Source: Christiangramia flava JLT2011 (GTDB lineage Bacteria; Bacteroidota; Bacteroidia; Flavobacteriales; Flavobacteriaceae). Taken from it: 64,000 nucleotides of DNA. The DNA lies in NCBI RefSeq assembly GCF_001951155.1, contig NZ_CP016359.1, positions 1,202,001 to 1,266,000 of the forward strand. The letters are read 5' to 3'. The notes beneath the pieces are model-generated. The model was not told where the DNA came from, did not search any database, and was given only the letters and a program-made list of their open reading frames with translations. Positions 42,681 through 54,085 of this stretch are shown here, one piece after another. The translations under genes were made by a program, and so were the position numbers. The first letter of the stretch is position 1; each line of letters begins with the position of its first letter.

Positions 42681-43831
42681 ACTTCGGCTTTTTTGAGCTG
42701 TTGCACGCTTTTGGTAATTTCAGCAATGGCCTTATCGATCTCTTCGGAAGTAGTGAATTTCCCCAGACTGATGCGTAATGAGGAGAGTGCAAGTTCTTCG
42801 CTTAGTCTCATGGCTTTTAACACATGAGAGGCCTTCATTTCATTGGCCGAGCAGGCAGAACCTCTGGACACAGCCAGGTTTTTCAGTTTCCTGATGAGCT
42901 GCTGACCGTCTATGCCTTCGAACGAAATATTCGTCGTATTGGGTAATCTGCGAGAATTATAAGAATTGATCCGCGCCCCTTTGAGCCTTTTTAATCCGCT
43001 TTCCAGTTGCTTCCGTAGTTTTTGCAGGCGGTCCGCTTCTGCTTTCATATCTGCACGGGCCACCTCGGCAGCCTTTCCAAATCCCACGATTCCCGGAACG
43101 TTCAAAGTACCGGGGCGCATGCCCTTTTCCTGCTGACCACCAAAATTCCGCGGCCCCAAGCGGACTTTATTCTTTTTGTTGATATACAATGCACCGATAC
43201 CTTTTGGGCCATACATTTTATGAGCCGAAAAGAAGGCCACATCCAGGTTCAGTTCCTCCAGGTTCACCGGTATCTTCCCCACCGCCTGCGTGACATCACT
43301 CATCATACTTGCCTGGTGACGATGTACGATCTCTGAAATTTCCTTCATGGGCTGGATAATGCCCGTCTCGTTATTAGCTAGCATCAGGTTGACGAGAATG
43401 GTTTCCGAAGAAATCATTTTCTGAAGTTGCTCCAGGTCTATATTCCCATCACTGTCAACATCAAGGTAAGAGACCCTGCAACCGCTTTTTTCCAGGGCCT
43501 GCAGGCAATCCAAAACCGCTTTGTGCTCGGTTTTACAGGAAATAATATGCTTCCCTTTATGGCCGTTCTTCTCGCAAAAACCGAAGAGAGCCATATTTGC
43601 AGCTTCCGTTGCACCAGAAGTAAAAGTGAGATCGGCCGGCCGGCAATGTACTAACCTGGCGATTTGTTCACGAGAATGCTCCACGGCTTCCGCAGCCTGC
43701 CATCCAAAAACATGATCGCTACTGGGGTTTCCGAAATCTTCGGTGAAAAATGGCAGCATGGAATCCAGCACTCGCTGATCCAGCGGAGTGGTCGCATTGT
43801 AATCCAGATAAATGAGCTCGCCTGAAGACAT
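42677..43831 (-). CDS. Cysteine desulfurase (NifS/IscS-like), cofactor sulfuration
   Basis: A 384-residue PLP enzyme. The start YLDYNATTPLDQRVLD, the PLP-lysine segment FFSAHKMYGPKGIGALYI and the catalytic cysteine in SRGSACSANEMKASHVLKAM are all present. The short loop around the Cys is NifS-like. Located between xdhC and the ModE-like regulator, it probably supplies sulfur for the sulfurated molybdenum cofactor and MoaD, not for general Fe-S assembly. That assignment rests on position only. The C-terminal basic tail is normal. Confidence 0.88.
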   Translation of the reverse strand: MSSGELIYLDYNATTPLDQRVLDSMLPFFTEDFGNPSSDHVFGWQAAEAVEHSREQIARLVHCRPADLTFTSGATEAANMALFGFCEKNGHKGKHIISCKTEHKAVLDCLQALEKSGCRVSYLDVDSDGNIDLEQLQKMISSETILVNLMLANNETGIIQPMKEISEIVHRHQASMMSDVTQAVGKIPVNLEELNLDVAFFSAHKMYGPKGIGALYINKKNKVRLGPRNFGGQQEKGMRPGTLNVPGIVGFGKAAEVARADMKAEADRLQKLRKQLESGLKRLKGARINSYNSRRLPNTTNISFEGIDGQQLIRKLKNLAVSRGSACSANEMKASHVLKAMRLSEELALSSLRISLGKFTTSEEIDKAIAEITKSVQQLKKAEV

Positions 43832-43910
43832 CTTTGAAGCGTTATGTATTGGTGAATATATCGAAGTTTAAATTTAAAGAAGACCGAAGACATAGCCCCG
43901 GCCTTTAATG

Positions 43911-44249
43911 CTAATTTAAGAACCTTAAATGTGTACGTTCTTTTTCCAGTGTCTCCGCAAGCCTGTACTTCAGCTGTTCGTATTCCTGCATCAGGATTTC
44001 TGCCTGGCTGGTAACTACTGCACCGCCGCCGTGAGAGCCTCCTTTTTTGGCAATAACCATCGGCTCTCCTGAAAACTGATTCAGCCTCTGCACCATTTCC
44101 CATGCCTTTTTATAAGACATGCCCATTTCCGCAGCTGCCCTGGATAATGAACCTTCAGATTGTATCCATTTCAGCAATTCATGCGGGCCAGGACCGTAAA
44201 ATTTTTCGCCTTCCTGTTCTATCCAACACTTGAAATTGATCTTTTTCAT
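43911..44249 (-). CDS. ModE N-terminal-domain-like HTH regulator
   Basis: A 112-residue protein equal to the winged-helix domain of ModE/LysR-type regulators: FYGPGPHELLKWIQSEGSLS, then AAAEMGMSYKKAWEMVQRLN as helix-turn-helix, and GGSHGGGAVVTSQAEILMQEY as wing and linker. It lacks the molybdate-binding (TOBE/MOP) C-terminal domain. It sits between the iorB-like gene and the cysteine desulfurase inside the molybdenum operon, so it likely regulates that operon. How it would sense molybdate without the sensing domain is open. The 80-base gap to the desulfurase is the largest inside this run. Confidence 0.85.
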   Translation of the reverse strand: MKKINFKCWIEQEGEKFYGPGPHELLKWIQSEGSLSRAAAEMGMSYKKAWEMVQRLNQFSGEPMVIAKKGGSHGGGAVVTSQAEILMQEYEQLKYRLAETLEKERTHLRFLN

Positions 44250-44257
44250 ACCAATTA

Positions 44258-46537
44258 TCAGGTTTTCAGATCTGATGAAGTGTTTTTCAACTGGTTGATA
44301 AATGGCTGTTTGTAAAAACGCTGACCGGTCGCCTTATACAGCGCGTTGGCCAGTGCTCCCTGTACCGGCGGAAATGGCGGTTCTCCCAATCCTGTAGGAT
44401 CAATTCCATTTTCCACAAAATGTACCTCGATCGCCTTAGGCGCCTGCTTATGCCTGATCAGCTGATACTTATCAAAATTGCTCATTTGCGGCACGCCTTC
44501 CTTAAAGCTCATTTCGCTGTAAAGTGCGTGCCCGATGCCGTCTATGGTTCCTCCTTCTACCATATTCGTGGCAGCATCAGGGTTTACCACAATTCCGCAG
44601 TCGACTGCACAAACCACTTTATCAATCACCGGTTCATTATTTTCTATACTCATATCCAGAATCTGGGCGACGTAGGAATTATGACAGTAGTAAGCTGAAA
44701 CGCCCCGCGCACCAGTCGAGGAATTGGAAGTCCAACCAGATTTGTCACGAACCATTTCCAGCACTCCGGCGTATCGCGCCGGATCATAATCGTTCTCCTC
44801 GCCCACCGGATCATTTTTGGCACGGTCTAGCATTTCCAATCTGAATTCGATAGGATCTTTACCCATTTCTTCGGCAAGTTCATCCAGGAAAGACTGTTCG
44901 GCTCCCGCAATAAAATTGGACCTGGGCGCACGAAATGCTCCTACTGAAATATTGGAATCCAGTGTCCAGCTTTCCGCCAGGTAATTATCTAAAGCTCCGG
45001 CCGGGAACCGATTCGCAAATAACGGACTCTCCGGAATTCCCCCCGCATTAACATGAAAAGCAGTAAGATTATTATTTCCGTCGAGCGCCGCGCGATAGGT
45101 TACATGGTAAGCCGGGCGATACACGCCATTCGTCATATCGTCTTCCCGGGTGTAAACCAGCTTGATGGGTTTGCCCATTTTTTCTGAAATGACCGCAGCC
45201 TCCACAAGAAAATGACCATACAACCGGCGACCAAAACCACCACCCATACGCGTCATTTGAACATCAATATCTTCCAGTTCCATCCCCAGGCGCTTTTGGA
45301 TACTTTTTTCGGCATATTCCGGCGTCTGTATTGGTCCTACCAGTTCCGCTTTTCCGCCGCTAACATCCGCGAAAAAGTTCATAGGCTCCATGGTATTATG
45401 GGCCAGGAACGGGCAGGTATAGGATCGCTCGATAACCCGGGCGGCATTTTCGAAGGCCTTTTCCGGCTCTCCATCCTTGCGAACCACTTCAGCTTTTTTG
45501 GAACCTACATCGGCCATCAGGGAATAATGAATATCTGTATTTTCGAGACCCGTAGCATCCTTCATTCCTGCCGATTTTTCCAAAATTTCGATCTCTTTGG
45601 TCAGTTCTGGATTCAGGTCCCATTCTACATTCAATGCTTTCTTTGCCTTCAGGACCTGCCAGGTAGATTCGCCCACCACCACGGCTAATTTGGAAAAAGC
45701 AGCCACATCGCTCCATTCTTTTTCCATGTCTTCCGGATAGGTATCTATCGTGAAAACATCTACAATTCCCGGCATTTCCTTAACCTTATCGGCATCCATG
45801 GACTTCAATTCCATTCCGAAGGCCGGGGGCTGTACGATCATGGCGATCAACATTCCGTCTTTATAGGTGTCCAGACCGTAAAGCGGCTGGCCGGTCACAA
45901 TCTTTTTTGCATCAACATTTTTGCGGGAAGTACCAATAATCCTGAAATCGGCATTATTCTTCAGTTCCACTTCAGTTGGAACTTCGAGTTTGGAAGCCGC
46001 TCCCGCAACCTCCCCAAAACCAAGTGATTGATCGCTGTTTTTATGACTAATGACTCCATTCTCGACGGTCAATTCTTCCGCAGGAACTTCCATTTGATTA
46101 GCTGCCGCCATCACCAGCATTTGCCTGGCAGTAGCGCCGGCCATGCGCAGCGTTTCCCAACCCTGACGTATGGATTGGCTTCCCCCGGCAAGCTGCCGGG
46201 TAAAAACATCGGTATTGAGCGGTGCCTGTTCCACTACAACATTATTCCAGTCAACATCCAGTTCTTCAGCCACGATCATAGGCATCGACGTTTTTACATT
46301 CTGGCCAATTTCAGGATTCGGTGAAAATATGGTTACCACGCCGTTGTCCCCAACTTTTAAATAGCCGTTTAGCTCAAACCATTCATCTGGCATTTCCAAT
46401 ACTGCTGTTCCTTCTGCTTCTGCTTCCGCAGCCCGCTTACACGCCATCCAGTTAAACCCGATCACCAGGCCGCCACCCGCTAGGGATACGCTTTTGATAA
46501 AGGATCTTCTGCCTATTCCAGTTTTTACTTTACTCAT
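44258..46537 (-). CDS. Isoquinoline-1-oxidoreductase-type molybdopterin subunit (IorB-like)
   Basis: A 759-residue large subunit of the xanthine dehydrogenase family. A Tat signal RRSFIKSVSLAGGGLVIG is at the N terminus, so export is likely. It has the two halves typical of IorB, with RQLAGGSQSIRQGWETLR, MTRMGGGFGRRLYG and the C-terminal GLGEPPFPPVQGALANAL, where the Glu is the likely catalytic base. Substrate (a heteroaromatic or aldehyde) cannot be deduced. It pairs with the small 2Fe-2S subunit encoded 29 bases upstream. Confidence 0.87.
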   Translation of the reverse strand: MSKVKTGIGRRSFIKSVSLAGGGLVIGFNWMACKRAAEAEAEGTAVLEMPDEWFELNGYLKVGDNGVVTIFSPNPEIGQNVKTSMPMIVAEELDVDWNNVVVEQAPLNTDVFTRQLAGGSQSIRQGWETLRMAGATARQMLVMAAANQMEVPAEELTVENGVISHKNSDQSLGFGEVAGAASKLEVPTEVELKNNADFRIIGTSRKNVDAKKIVTGQPLYGLDTYKDGMLIAMIVQPPAFGMELKSMDADKVKEMPGIVDVFTIDTYPEDMEKEWSDVAAFSKLAVVVGESTWQVLKAKKALNVEWDLNPELTKEIEILEKSAGMKDATGLENTDIHYSLMADVGSKKAEVVRKDGEPEKAFENAARVIERSYTCPFLAHNTMEPMNFFADVSGGKAELVGPIQTPEYAEKSIQKRLGMELEDIDVQMTRMGGGFGRRLYGHFLVEAAVISEKMGKPIKLVYTREDDMTNGVYRPAYHVTYRAALDGNNNLTAFHVNAGGIPESPLFANRFPAGALDNYLAESWTLDSNISVGAFRAPRSNFIAGAEQSFLDELAEEMGKDPIEFRLEMLDRAKNDPVGEENDYDPARYAGVLEMVRDKSGWTSNSSTGARGVSAYYCHNSYVAQILDMSIENNEPVIDKVVCAVDCGIVVNPDAATNMVEGGTIDGIGHALYSEMSFKEGVPQMSNFDKYQLIRHKQAPKAIEVHFVENGIDPTGLGEPPFPPVQGALANALYKATGQRFYKQPFINQLKNTSSDLKT

Positions 46538-46566
46538 TTTCTTCAGAATTTAAATTGAACTACAGC

Positions 46567-47031
46567 CTAAGCTGTTTGTGATCTGGCAGCTGTTTTGATG
46601 GCCGCTTTTATTCGCGTGTACGTCCCGCAACGACAAATATTTCCGTTCATCGCGGTTTCAATATCTGTATCGCTGGGATTGGGATTTCTTTCAAGCAGCG
46701 CCGCAGCACTCATGATCTGGCCCGCCTGGCAATAGCCGCACTGAGGGACATCGATCTCCAGCCAGGCTTTTTGTACCGGGTGATCTCCATTTTCTGAAAG
46801 ACCTTCGATCGTGGTGATCTCGCTTTCCGCAACCGAAGAAACCGGCAACTGGCAGCTTCTCACCGCCGAGCCATTATAGTGCACCGTACAGGCACCACAC
46901 TGGGCGATCCCGCAACCGTATTTCGTCCCAACCAGTTTCAGGTGATCACGCAATACCCACAGTAAAGGAGTATCAGGATCTACCTCAACGGTATGACTCT
47001 TTCCATTAATTTCTAAACTGAATTCTGCCAT
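46567..47031 (-). CDS. 2Fe-2S subunit of the IorAB-type oxidoreductase
   Basis: A 154-residue subunit with two [2Fe-2S] domains: plant-type [15 protein letters not shown] with a fourth Cys downstream, and the helical domain [17 protein letters not shown] with [11 protein letters not shown]. It is the electron-transfer partner of the IorB-like subunit. It has no signal peptide, so it would be co-exported with the Tat-bearing partner. It is the first gene of the 35437-47031 minus-strand run. Confidence 0.9.
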   Translation of the reverse strand: MAEFSLEINGKSHTVEVDPDTPLLWVLRDHLKLVGTKYGCGIAQCGACTVHYNGSAVRSCQLPVSSVAESEITTIEGLSENGDHPVQKAWLEIDVPQCGYCQAGQIMSAAALLERNPNPSDTDIETAMNGNICRCGTYTRIKAAIKTAARSQTA

Positions 47032-47396
47032 GGCCTTAATTTTTTCAAAAATTACTAATTAATTCTATATAATGCCAGTCCAACCGGCGATTTTACACCT
47101 AATCAAAACTATAGACCAGCAAAATGTTCCAAACGAAATTCGGATTAGGGAGACTTTCCGTATCAATAGCATTGTTTACGATGTTTTCTACGGAAACGGG
47201 AATATCTTTTTTGCCACTGAAATAAAGCCTGCTGTACAGGATCTGTCCAGAACATTTTGTTTCAGATAATAATACTCCAAAGAAAAAACGGCGCACCATA
47301 TTTCCACAGATCATTTTGGAGATCTGGTCAAAAAAGAATCTGAAAAAAGGCTTAGGATCACTTCCCGTTAAAGCGGGTAACGCCTCGGAAAAATAG

Positions 47397-47516
47397 AGAA
47401 TTGTTGAATCCACAAGACCGGAAAGCCAGATCGCTTATAAACTGGGATTTAAATACCCGAAGCACTTCAGCCAAATGTGCAAAAAAACTACCGCTATCAC
47501 TAACGAATACCGGTAG
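47397..47516 (+). pseudogene. Remnant of an AraC-family regulator (C-terminal HTH)
   Basis: Forty codons from a stop at 47394-47396 to TAG at 47514-47516 encode SQIAYKLGFKYPKHFSQMCK and TTAITNEYR, a close match to the second helix-turn-helix of AraC regulators (A-x-x-x-G-F-x-x-x-x-x-F-x-x-x-F-K, then P-x-x-Y-R, with Pro replaced here). No upstream start or first HTH survives. It lies between the two oxidoreductase units in 47032-47529, which has no intact gene, so a regulator may once have controlled one of them. Confidence 0.7.
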
Positions 47517-47529
47517 TTAAATTGATATT

Positions 47530-49710
47530 TTAAGCCTGAACCCCGGGTTCCAGCGGAGCAGTGATCAGCTTTTCCGGAGTAATCGGGAGATCACGCATAC
47601 GCTTCCCGGTCGCGTTGAAAATCGCGTTTCCAATCGAAGCTGCCACACTGGTAATACCCAATTCCCCGATACCTTTAATTCCCATTTTATTGGCAATCTT
47701 GTCTTCTTCCGGAAGAAAGATTACATCGATCTGGGCAAGGTCCAGGTTCACCGGGACATGATAATCAGCAAAAGAGCGGGTGATGAAATTCCCGAAATTC
47801 GGTTCGACACGGGTCTGTTCTGCCAGTGCCATCCCTGCTCCCATGGTGAGCCCGCCAATGATCTGCCCGTAGGCGGTTTTTGGGTTCAATATCCTTCCTG
47901 CCGATCCAACATTGACCATCCTGTTGATTCGCCACATACCGGTATCTTTATCAACCCAGACTTCGCAAAAATTGGCTCCGAAACTGTAAACCGAATGCTT
48001 TTCAAATTCTTCGGAGGGTTTCGCACTGCCTTCTGCTTCATATTCCATCAGGTTATTCTTCTGAAGCAGTTCTGCCACGGGAACTTCTTCCGCTTCAGGA
48101 ATATTTAGTTTCTTCTTGAGTTCCTGCAAAGCCTTTTCACAGGCGGCCCTTGCACCATTGCAATAGGAAGCAGCTCCCCAGGAACCACCAGAGCCCGGTG
48201 TGACGGGAAAATCAGAATCCCCCAGTTCTACGCTCACCTGTTCCACCGGAATCTTTAAATATTCGGCAGCGGTCTGCGCGATAATGGTGTAACTACCGGT
48301 ACCAATATCTGTTGCGTCCATCTTGATGGTTGCCTCCACCAAATCTTTATGCTGTTTCAGGATCACTTTGGAATGAGTTTCCTTGTAAGGAGAATTTCGG
48401 GATGCCGCGCTCACACCATAACCTTTGAGCCAGTTGCCTTCTTTATTGGTGCGCGGTTTCATATTGCGCTTTTCCCATCCAAATTTCTCCGCTCCTATAC
48501 GCAGGCATTCCACGAGCAGGCGTGAGGAAAAAGGCTGATCCTCGCTTAGATCGGTTTGTGTATCGTTCTTTATTCGGAAATCGATCGGGTCCATTTTCAG
48601 TTTCCAGGCCATTTCATCCATTGCGCATTCCAGGGCGAAACTACCTGTAGCTTCTCCGGGAGCCCTCATGGCGAAAGGCGTTTGCAGGTTCATTGGCATA
48701 AGCCTGTGGGTCACGAGATTATTCGGAACCTTGTACAGCATTTTAGAAACCATTCCGCAACTTTCCTGGAATTCCTCATTAATAGAGGTATGGGAAAGCG
48801 TTTCATGGGCCAGGGCGGTAAGTGTCCCGTCCTTTTTGGCACCTATTCGCATATGTTGCTCGTTCCGTTGCCGCATCCCGGTATTGGTGAACATCTGGTG
48901 ACGGGTAACGGTCATCTGCACCGGCCGGCCGATCATTTTTGAAGCCATCGTTGCCAAAATCACCTGGCGTTCCACTTTTAGTTTGGAACCAAATCCTCCG
49001 CCCACAAAAGCAGCAATGACCCGTACCTTTTCCTGCGGAATCTGAAAAGTTTCTGAAATCGCGATAGTCGCATCTTCGACCATTTGCTGACTCGCATAGG
49101 CCGTTACTCCGCCGTTTTCCCAGGACGCGATCAAGGCATGAAGCTCCATGGGGTGATGATGTTCAATTGGTGTATTGTATACTGCGTCTATGATCTCATC
49201 TGCTTCGGAAAGTCCTTTTTCAAGGTCTCCTCGCGAATAATCTGAACTTTCTTTTGGTCGATACGCCTTGTCTTTATTCTTTTCAAAAATTATGGCGGGA
49301 GATGCCTCTTTTCGATATTCTACTTTTACCAGTCGTGCGGCATATTGGGCCTGTTCAAAAGTCTCTGCGATCACCACGCCAATATACTGCCCGTAATAGT
49401 GCACTTTATGATCCTGGAGAACCGGTGCAATACTATCGGTGGAAATAGCGGCCGGTTCCTCCTCAAAAGTCTTCAGCTTTTCGGCATTTTGATGAGTGAT
49501 CACCTTTAGCACTCCTTCCTGTTTCTCTGCTTCCGAAGTATCTATAGATACAATTTCTCCTTTGGCGATGGTACTGTTAATGCCTTGTGCGTAGACCTTA
49601 TTTGGAACAGGGAATTCCGAAGCATATTTTGCTTTTCCGGTCACCTTCAAATGTCCTTCTACCCGATCGATCGCCTGGCCTACTGCCGTTTTTTCTACAA
49701 TACTGCTCAT
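47530..49710 (-). CDS. PaoC/YagR-like molybdopterin-binding subunit
   Basis: A 726-residue large subunit of a periplasmic-type aldehyde/xanthine oxidoreductase. Signatures: VGQAIDRVEGHLKVTGKAKY at the start, AAFVGGGFGSKLKVERQV, FAMRAPGEATGSFALECAMD, and the C-terminal IKGIGELGITSVAASIGNA with its catalytic Glu. It has no Tat signal; as in E. coli PaoABC, export could be led by the 2Fe-2S subunit. It follows the FAD subunit by 14 bases. Substrate unknown. Confidence 0.88.
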   Translation of the reverse strand: MSSIVEKTAVGQAIDRVEGHLKVTGKAKYASEFPVPNKVYAQGINSTIAKGEIVSIDTSEAEKQEGVLKVITHQNAEKLKTFEEEPAAISTDSIAPVLQDHKVHYYGQYIGVVIAETFEQAQYAARLVKVEYRKEASPAIIFEKNKDKAYRPKESSDYSRGDLEKGLSEADEIIDAVYNTPIEHHHPMELHALIASWENGGVTAYASQQMVEDATIAISETFQIPQEKVRVIAAFVGGGFGSKLKVERQVILATMASKMIGRPVQMTVTRHQMFTNTGMRQRNEQHMRIGAKKDGTLTALAHETLSHTSINEEFQESCGMVSKMLYKVPNNLVTHRLMPMNLQTPFAMRAPGEATGSFALECAMDEMAWKLKMDPIDFRIKNDTQTDLSEDQPFSSRLLVECLRIGAEKFGWEKRNMKPRTNKEGNWLKGYGVSAASRNSPYKETHSKVILKQHKDLVEATIKMDATDIGTGSYTIIAQTAAEYLKIPVEQVSVELGDSDFPVTPGSGGSWGAASYCNGARAACEKALQELKKKLNIPEAEEVPVAELLQKNNLMEYEAEGSAKPSEEFEKHSVYSFGANFCEVWVDKDTGMWRINRMVNVGSAGRILNPKTAYGQIIGGLTMGAGMALAEQTRVEPNFGNFITRSFADYHVPVNLDLAQIDVIFLPEEDKIANKMGIKGIGELGITSVAASIGNAIFNATGKRMRDLPITPEKLITAPLEPGVQA

Positions 49711-49724
49711 ATCATCTCCGTTTA

Positions 49725-50711
49725 TTAGGCTGTTCTTTCGTAAGCCTGGGTAAGCGCCCTTACGATCGCTTTTTTTCCCATTTCCACTTTGTACTCATTA
49801 TCTTTGAATGGCTTTGCTTCAGCCATTTCTATTTCCGCGGCCTGCTCGAAATGCTCCAGTTTTGGAGCTTTCCCCTTCAGGAATTTTTCAGCTTCACGGA
49901 GTTTCCATGGTTTATGAGCCACGCCGCCCATGGCAAGGCCCGCTTTAGTGATCGTCCCGCCATTCAGCTGAAAACCGGCTGCTACTGAAATTAGAGCAAA
50001 AGCATAGCTCGAGCGCTCCCGAATCTTGAGGTAGTAATAATTATCAGCAAAAACCGGAGCATCGAGATGGATGGCCGTGATCAATTCACCCGCTTCCAGG
50101 ACAGTATCCTTCTCTGGCTGATCACCGGGCAAACGATGAAAGTCTGAAAAATCAATCTTCCGCGATTTCCCATTTTCACCAATGACTTCCACCTGCGCAC
50201 CTATTGCCGCTAAAGCAACACACATATCTGACGGGTGCGTGGCAATACAGGAATCACTATACCCAAAAATGGCATGCAACGCATTCATGCCATTACGGGC
50301 GCCGCAGCCAGATCCCGGCTCTCGCTTGTTACAAGGCATGGACGTCTCAAAAAAATAAGGACATCTTGTACGCTGAAGCAGGTTGCCGCCGTTGGTCGCC
50401 ATATTGCGAATTTGAGGCGTGGCCGCAGACAGCATGGCCATGGATAAAAGAGGATATTTTTTTCGGATGTCGACATGGTTGGCGGTTTCTGCGTTGCTCA
50501 TCATCGCACCGAGGCTTAAACCGCCATTTTCGTTAGAACTAACCTGGTCGTATTGCAGGCTGGAAACATCGATAAGTCGTTCCGGGCGCGCTACATCCTC
50601 CTTCATCAGGTCCACGAGGTTCGTACCCCCGCCCAGATAACTGGTTTGTGTAGCTTGGGCCTGCAGAGCCGCCTGGGCGGTTTCAGCTTTTGTATATTGG
50701 AATGGTCTCAT
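49725..50711 (-). CDS. PaoB/YagS-like FAD and 4Fe-4S subunit
   Basis: A 328-residue FAD-binding subunit. The FAD loop is YLGGGTNLVDLMKEDVARPE, and ATPQIRNMATNGGNLLQRTR is conserved. CPYFFETSMPCN with REPGSGCGARNG and an upstream Cys-rich IATHPSDMC matches the extra [4Fe-4S] insertion known in E. coli PaoB. It connects the iron-sulfur and molybdenum subunits. It lies between their genes. Confidence 0.88.
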   Translation of the reverse strand: MRPFQYTKAETAQAALQAQATQTSYLGGGTNLVDLMKEDVARPERLIDVSSLQYDQVSSNENGGLSLGAMMSNAETANHVDIRKKYPLLSMAMLSAATPQIRNMATNGGNLLQRTRCPYFFETSMPCNKREPGSGCGARNGMNALHAIFGYSDSCIATHPSDMCVALAAIGAQVEVIGENGKSRKIDFSDFHRLPGDQPEKDTVLEAGELITAIHLDAPVFADNYYYLKIRERSSYAFALISVAAGFQLNGGTITKAGLAMGGVAHKPWKLREAEKFLKGKAPKLEHFEQAAEIEMAEAKPFKDNEYKVEMGKKAIVRALTQAYERTA

Positions 50712-50726
50712 AATTTCAGTTTAAAT

Positions 50727-51524
50727 TCAGGCATTTTTGGCTTTTTTCATTTGCTCTTCCGTAGCGAACTCCCAGGATGGCATTTCCTCTTTTCCGCTAT
50801 GCACTTCGCGAAAAGCCTGCACGATATTGTTGTAAGCTCCGCAGCGACAGATATTCCCAGACATTCTTTCCCTGATCTCTTCTTCGGAAAGTTCCAGGTT
50901 TGACGAAATCTTGCGAAAATCTTCTGTAACGTAACTGGCTTCGCCTTCTTCGGCTTCTTTCAGCAGGGCCACAGAAGAACAGATCTGTCCCGGGGTGCAA
51001 TAGCCACATTGAAATCCGTCGTGTTTCAGGAAAGCCTGTTGCATGGGGTGCATATTCCCGTTTTTTGCAAGTCCCTCGATCGTAGTGACCTCATGAGACT
51101 CACAGGTCGCAGCCAGGGTAAGGCACGAAAGTTTTCTCTTTCCGTTAATCATCACGGTACAGGCGCCACACTGGCCGTGGTCGCAGCCTTTCTTGGAACC
51201 AGTAAGACCCAGATGTTCGCGTAAAGCATCGAGCAGAGAGGTTCGGGAGTCCAGGTTTAATTGGTGGGTTTCGCCGTTCACGCTAAAGCTTACCGCTACT
51301 TCGTTTTGCAAAAATGCCGGTTTGGTTGGTGTTTCTTTCATGGGATGTGCCAATAAGGTGGATGAAAATGTGGAAGCAGCCCAAAGGCTGAGACTGGCTG
51401 CCGATACCTGTTTCAGGAATTTGCGGCGGGTACTTCCCTGCAGCCCCAAATCGTCCAGGATCTGCTTTTCGTCTTCGGTGAGATCAGCATGTTCTTGCTC
51501 ATCCCAATGGTCAAATTCTTTCAT
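50727..51524 (-). CDS. PaoA/YagT-like 2Fe-2S subunit with Tat signal
   Basis: A 265-residue subunit; ATG at 51524 is preferred to the TTG at 51530. A long N-terminal extension contains the Tat-type STRRKFLKQVSAASLSLWAA. It is followed by a plant-type [2Fe-2S] domain (CDHGQCGACTVMINGKRKLS) and a helical [2Fe-2S] domain (CGYCTPGQICSSVALL ... NICRCGAYNNI). It is the first gene of the paoABC-like operon and probably leads the complex to the periplasm. The C terminus has an additional charged tail. Confidence 0.9.
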   Translation of the reverse strand: MKEFDHWDEQEHADLTEDEKQILDDLGLQGSTRRKFLKQVSAASLSLWAASTFSSTLLAHPMKETPTKPAFLQNEVAVSFSVNGETHQLNLDSRTSLLDALREHLGLTGSKKGCDHGQCGACTVMINGKRKLSCLTLAATCESHEVTTIEGLAKNGNMHPMQQAFLKHDGFQCGYCTPGQICSSVALLKEAEEGEASYVTEDFRKISSNLELSEEEIRERMSGNICRCGAYNNIVQAFREVHSGKEEMPSWEFATEEQMKKAKNA

Positions 51525-51634
51525 AAGCAACTTTTTTCGGGAGGTGAAAGCTGAAGTTAGCCAAAACCGCCCTCGATTTGTGTTAGTAGAATGTTAATCA
51601 GTCCAGAATTGGGAATACCTTCAGAATTGACTAA

Positions 51635-53833
<2,199 letters not shown>

Positions 53834-53966
53834 AATACCCCTTTTTAGGTATTGGTTAAAAGGAATGCTTAACCTATTTTTGAAAAGATGATTGAGTCTA
53901 AAGCCTTGATTTTGAGTAGGGACGAAATTTAGGACCCTCCTTCATCCAATCATAAACTTTAAAATA

Positions 53967-53998
53967 TCCTTCGGAAATTCTTCCGGAGGATTTTTTTT
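53967..53998 (+). terminator. Intrinsic terminator after GH97
   Basis: CCTTCGGAA, loop ATTC, TTCCGGAGG (one wobble pair), then eight T. It lies about 135 bases after the GH97 stop. The remaining spacer to the LuxR-type gene shows nothing else clear. Confidence 0.8.
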
Positions 53999-54085
53999 GC
54001 GTAATTTTTTAACGCAAAAGCTTCTTAAAATTCTATCAAATTCAATAATTTTTATCTTGCGCGGCCCTAACAAAATGATAGTTGC

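Noticed and set aside
43651..44103. A 150-residue minus-strand frame overlapping the ModE-like gene and the cysteine desulfurase start
   Set aside because: It is an out-of-frame shadow of the ModE-like gene and of the cysteine desulfurase N terminus, both of which have clear family motifs.
47099..47413. A 104-residue minus-strand frame in the gap between the two oxidoreductase operons
   Set aside because: No motif or coupling. It overlaps the AraC relic on the other strand, and its composition looks like non-coding DNA read through.
35437..51524. A molybdenum-cofactor riboswitch upstream of the Mo genes
   Set aside because: I looked at the leaders at 47032-47100 and 51525-51688 and saw no convincing conserved pairing. 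A covariance search would be needed to be sure.
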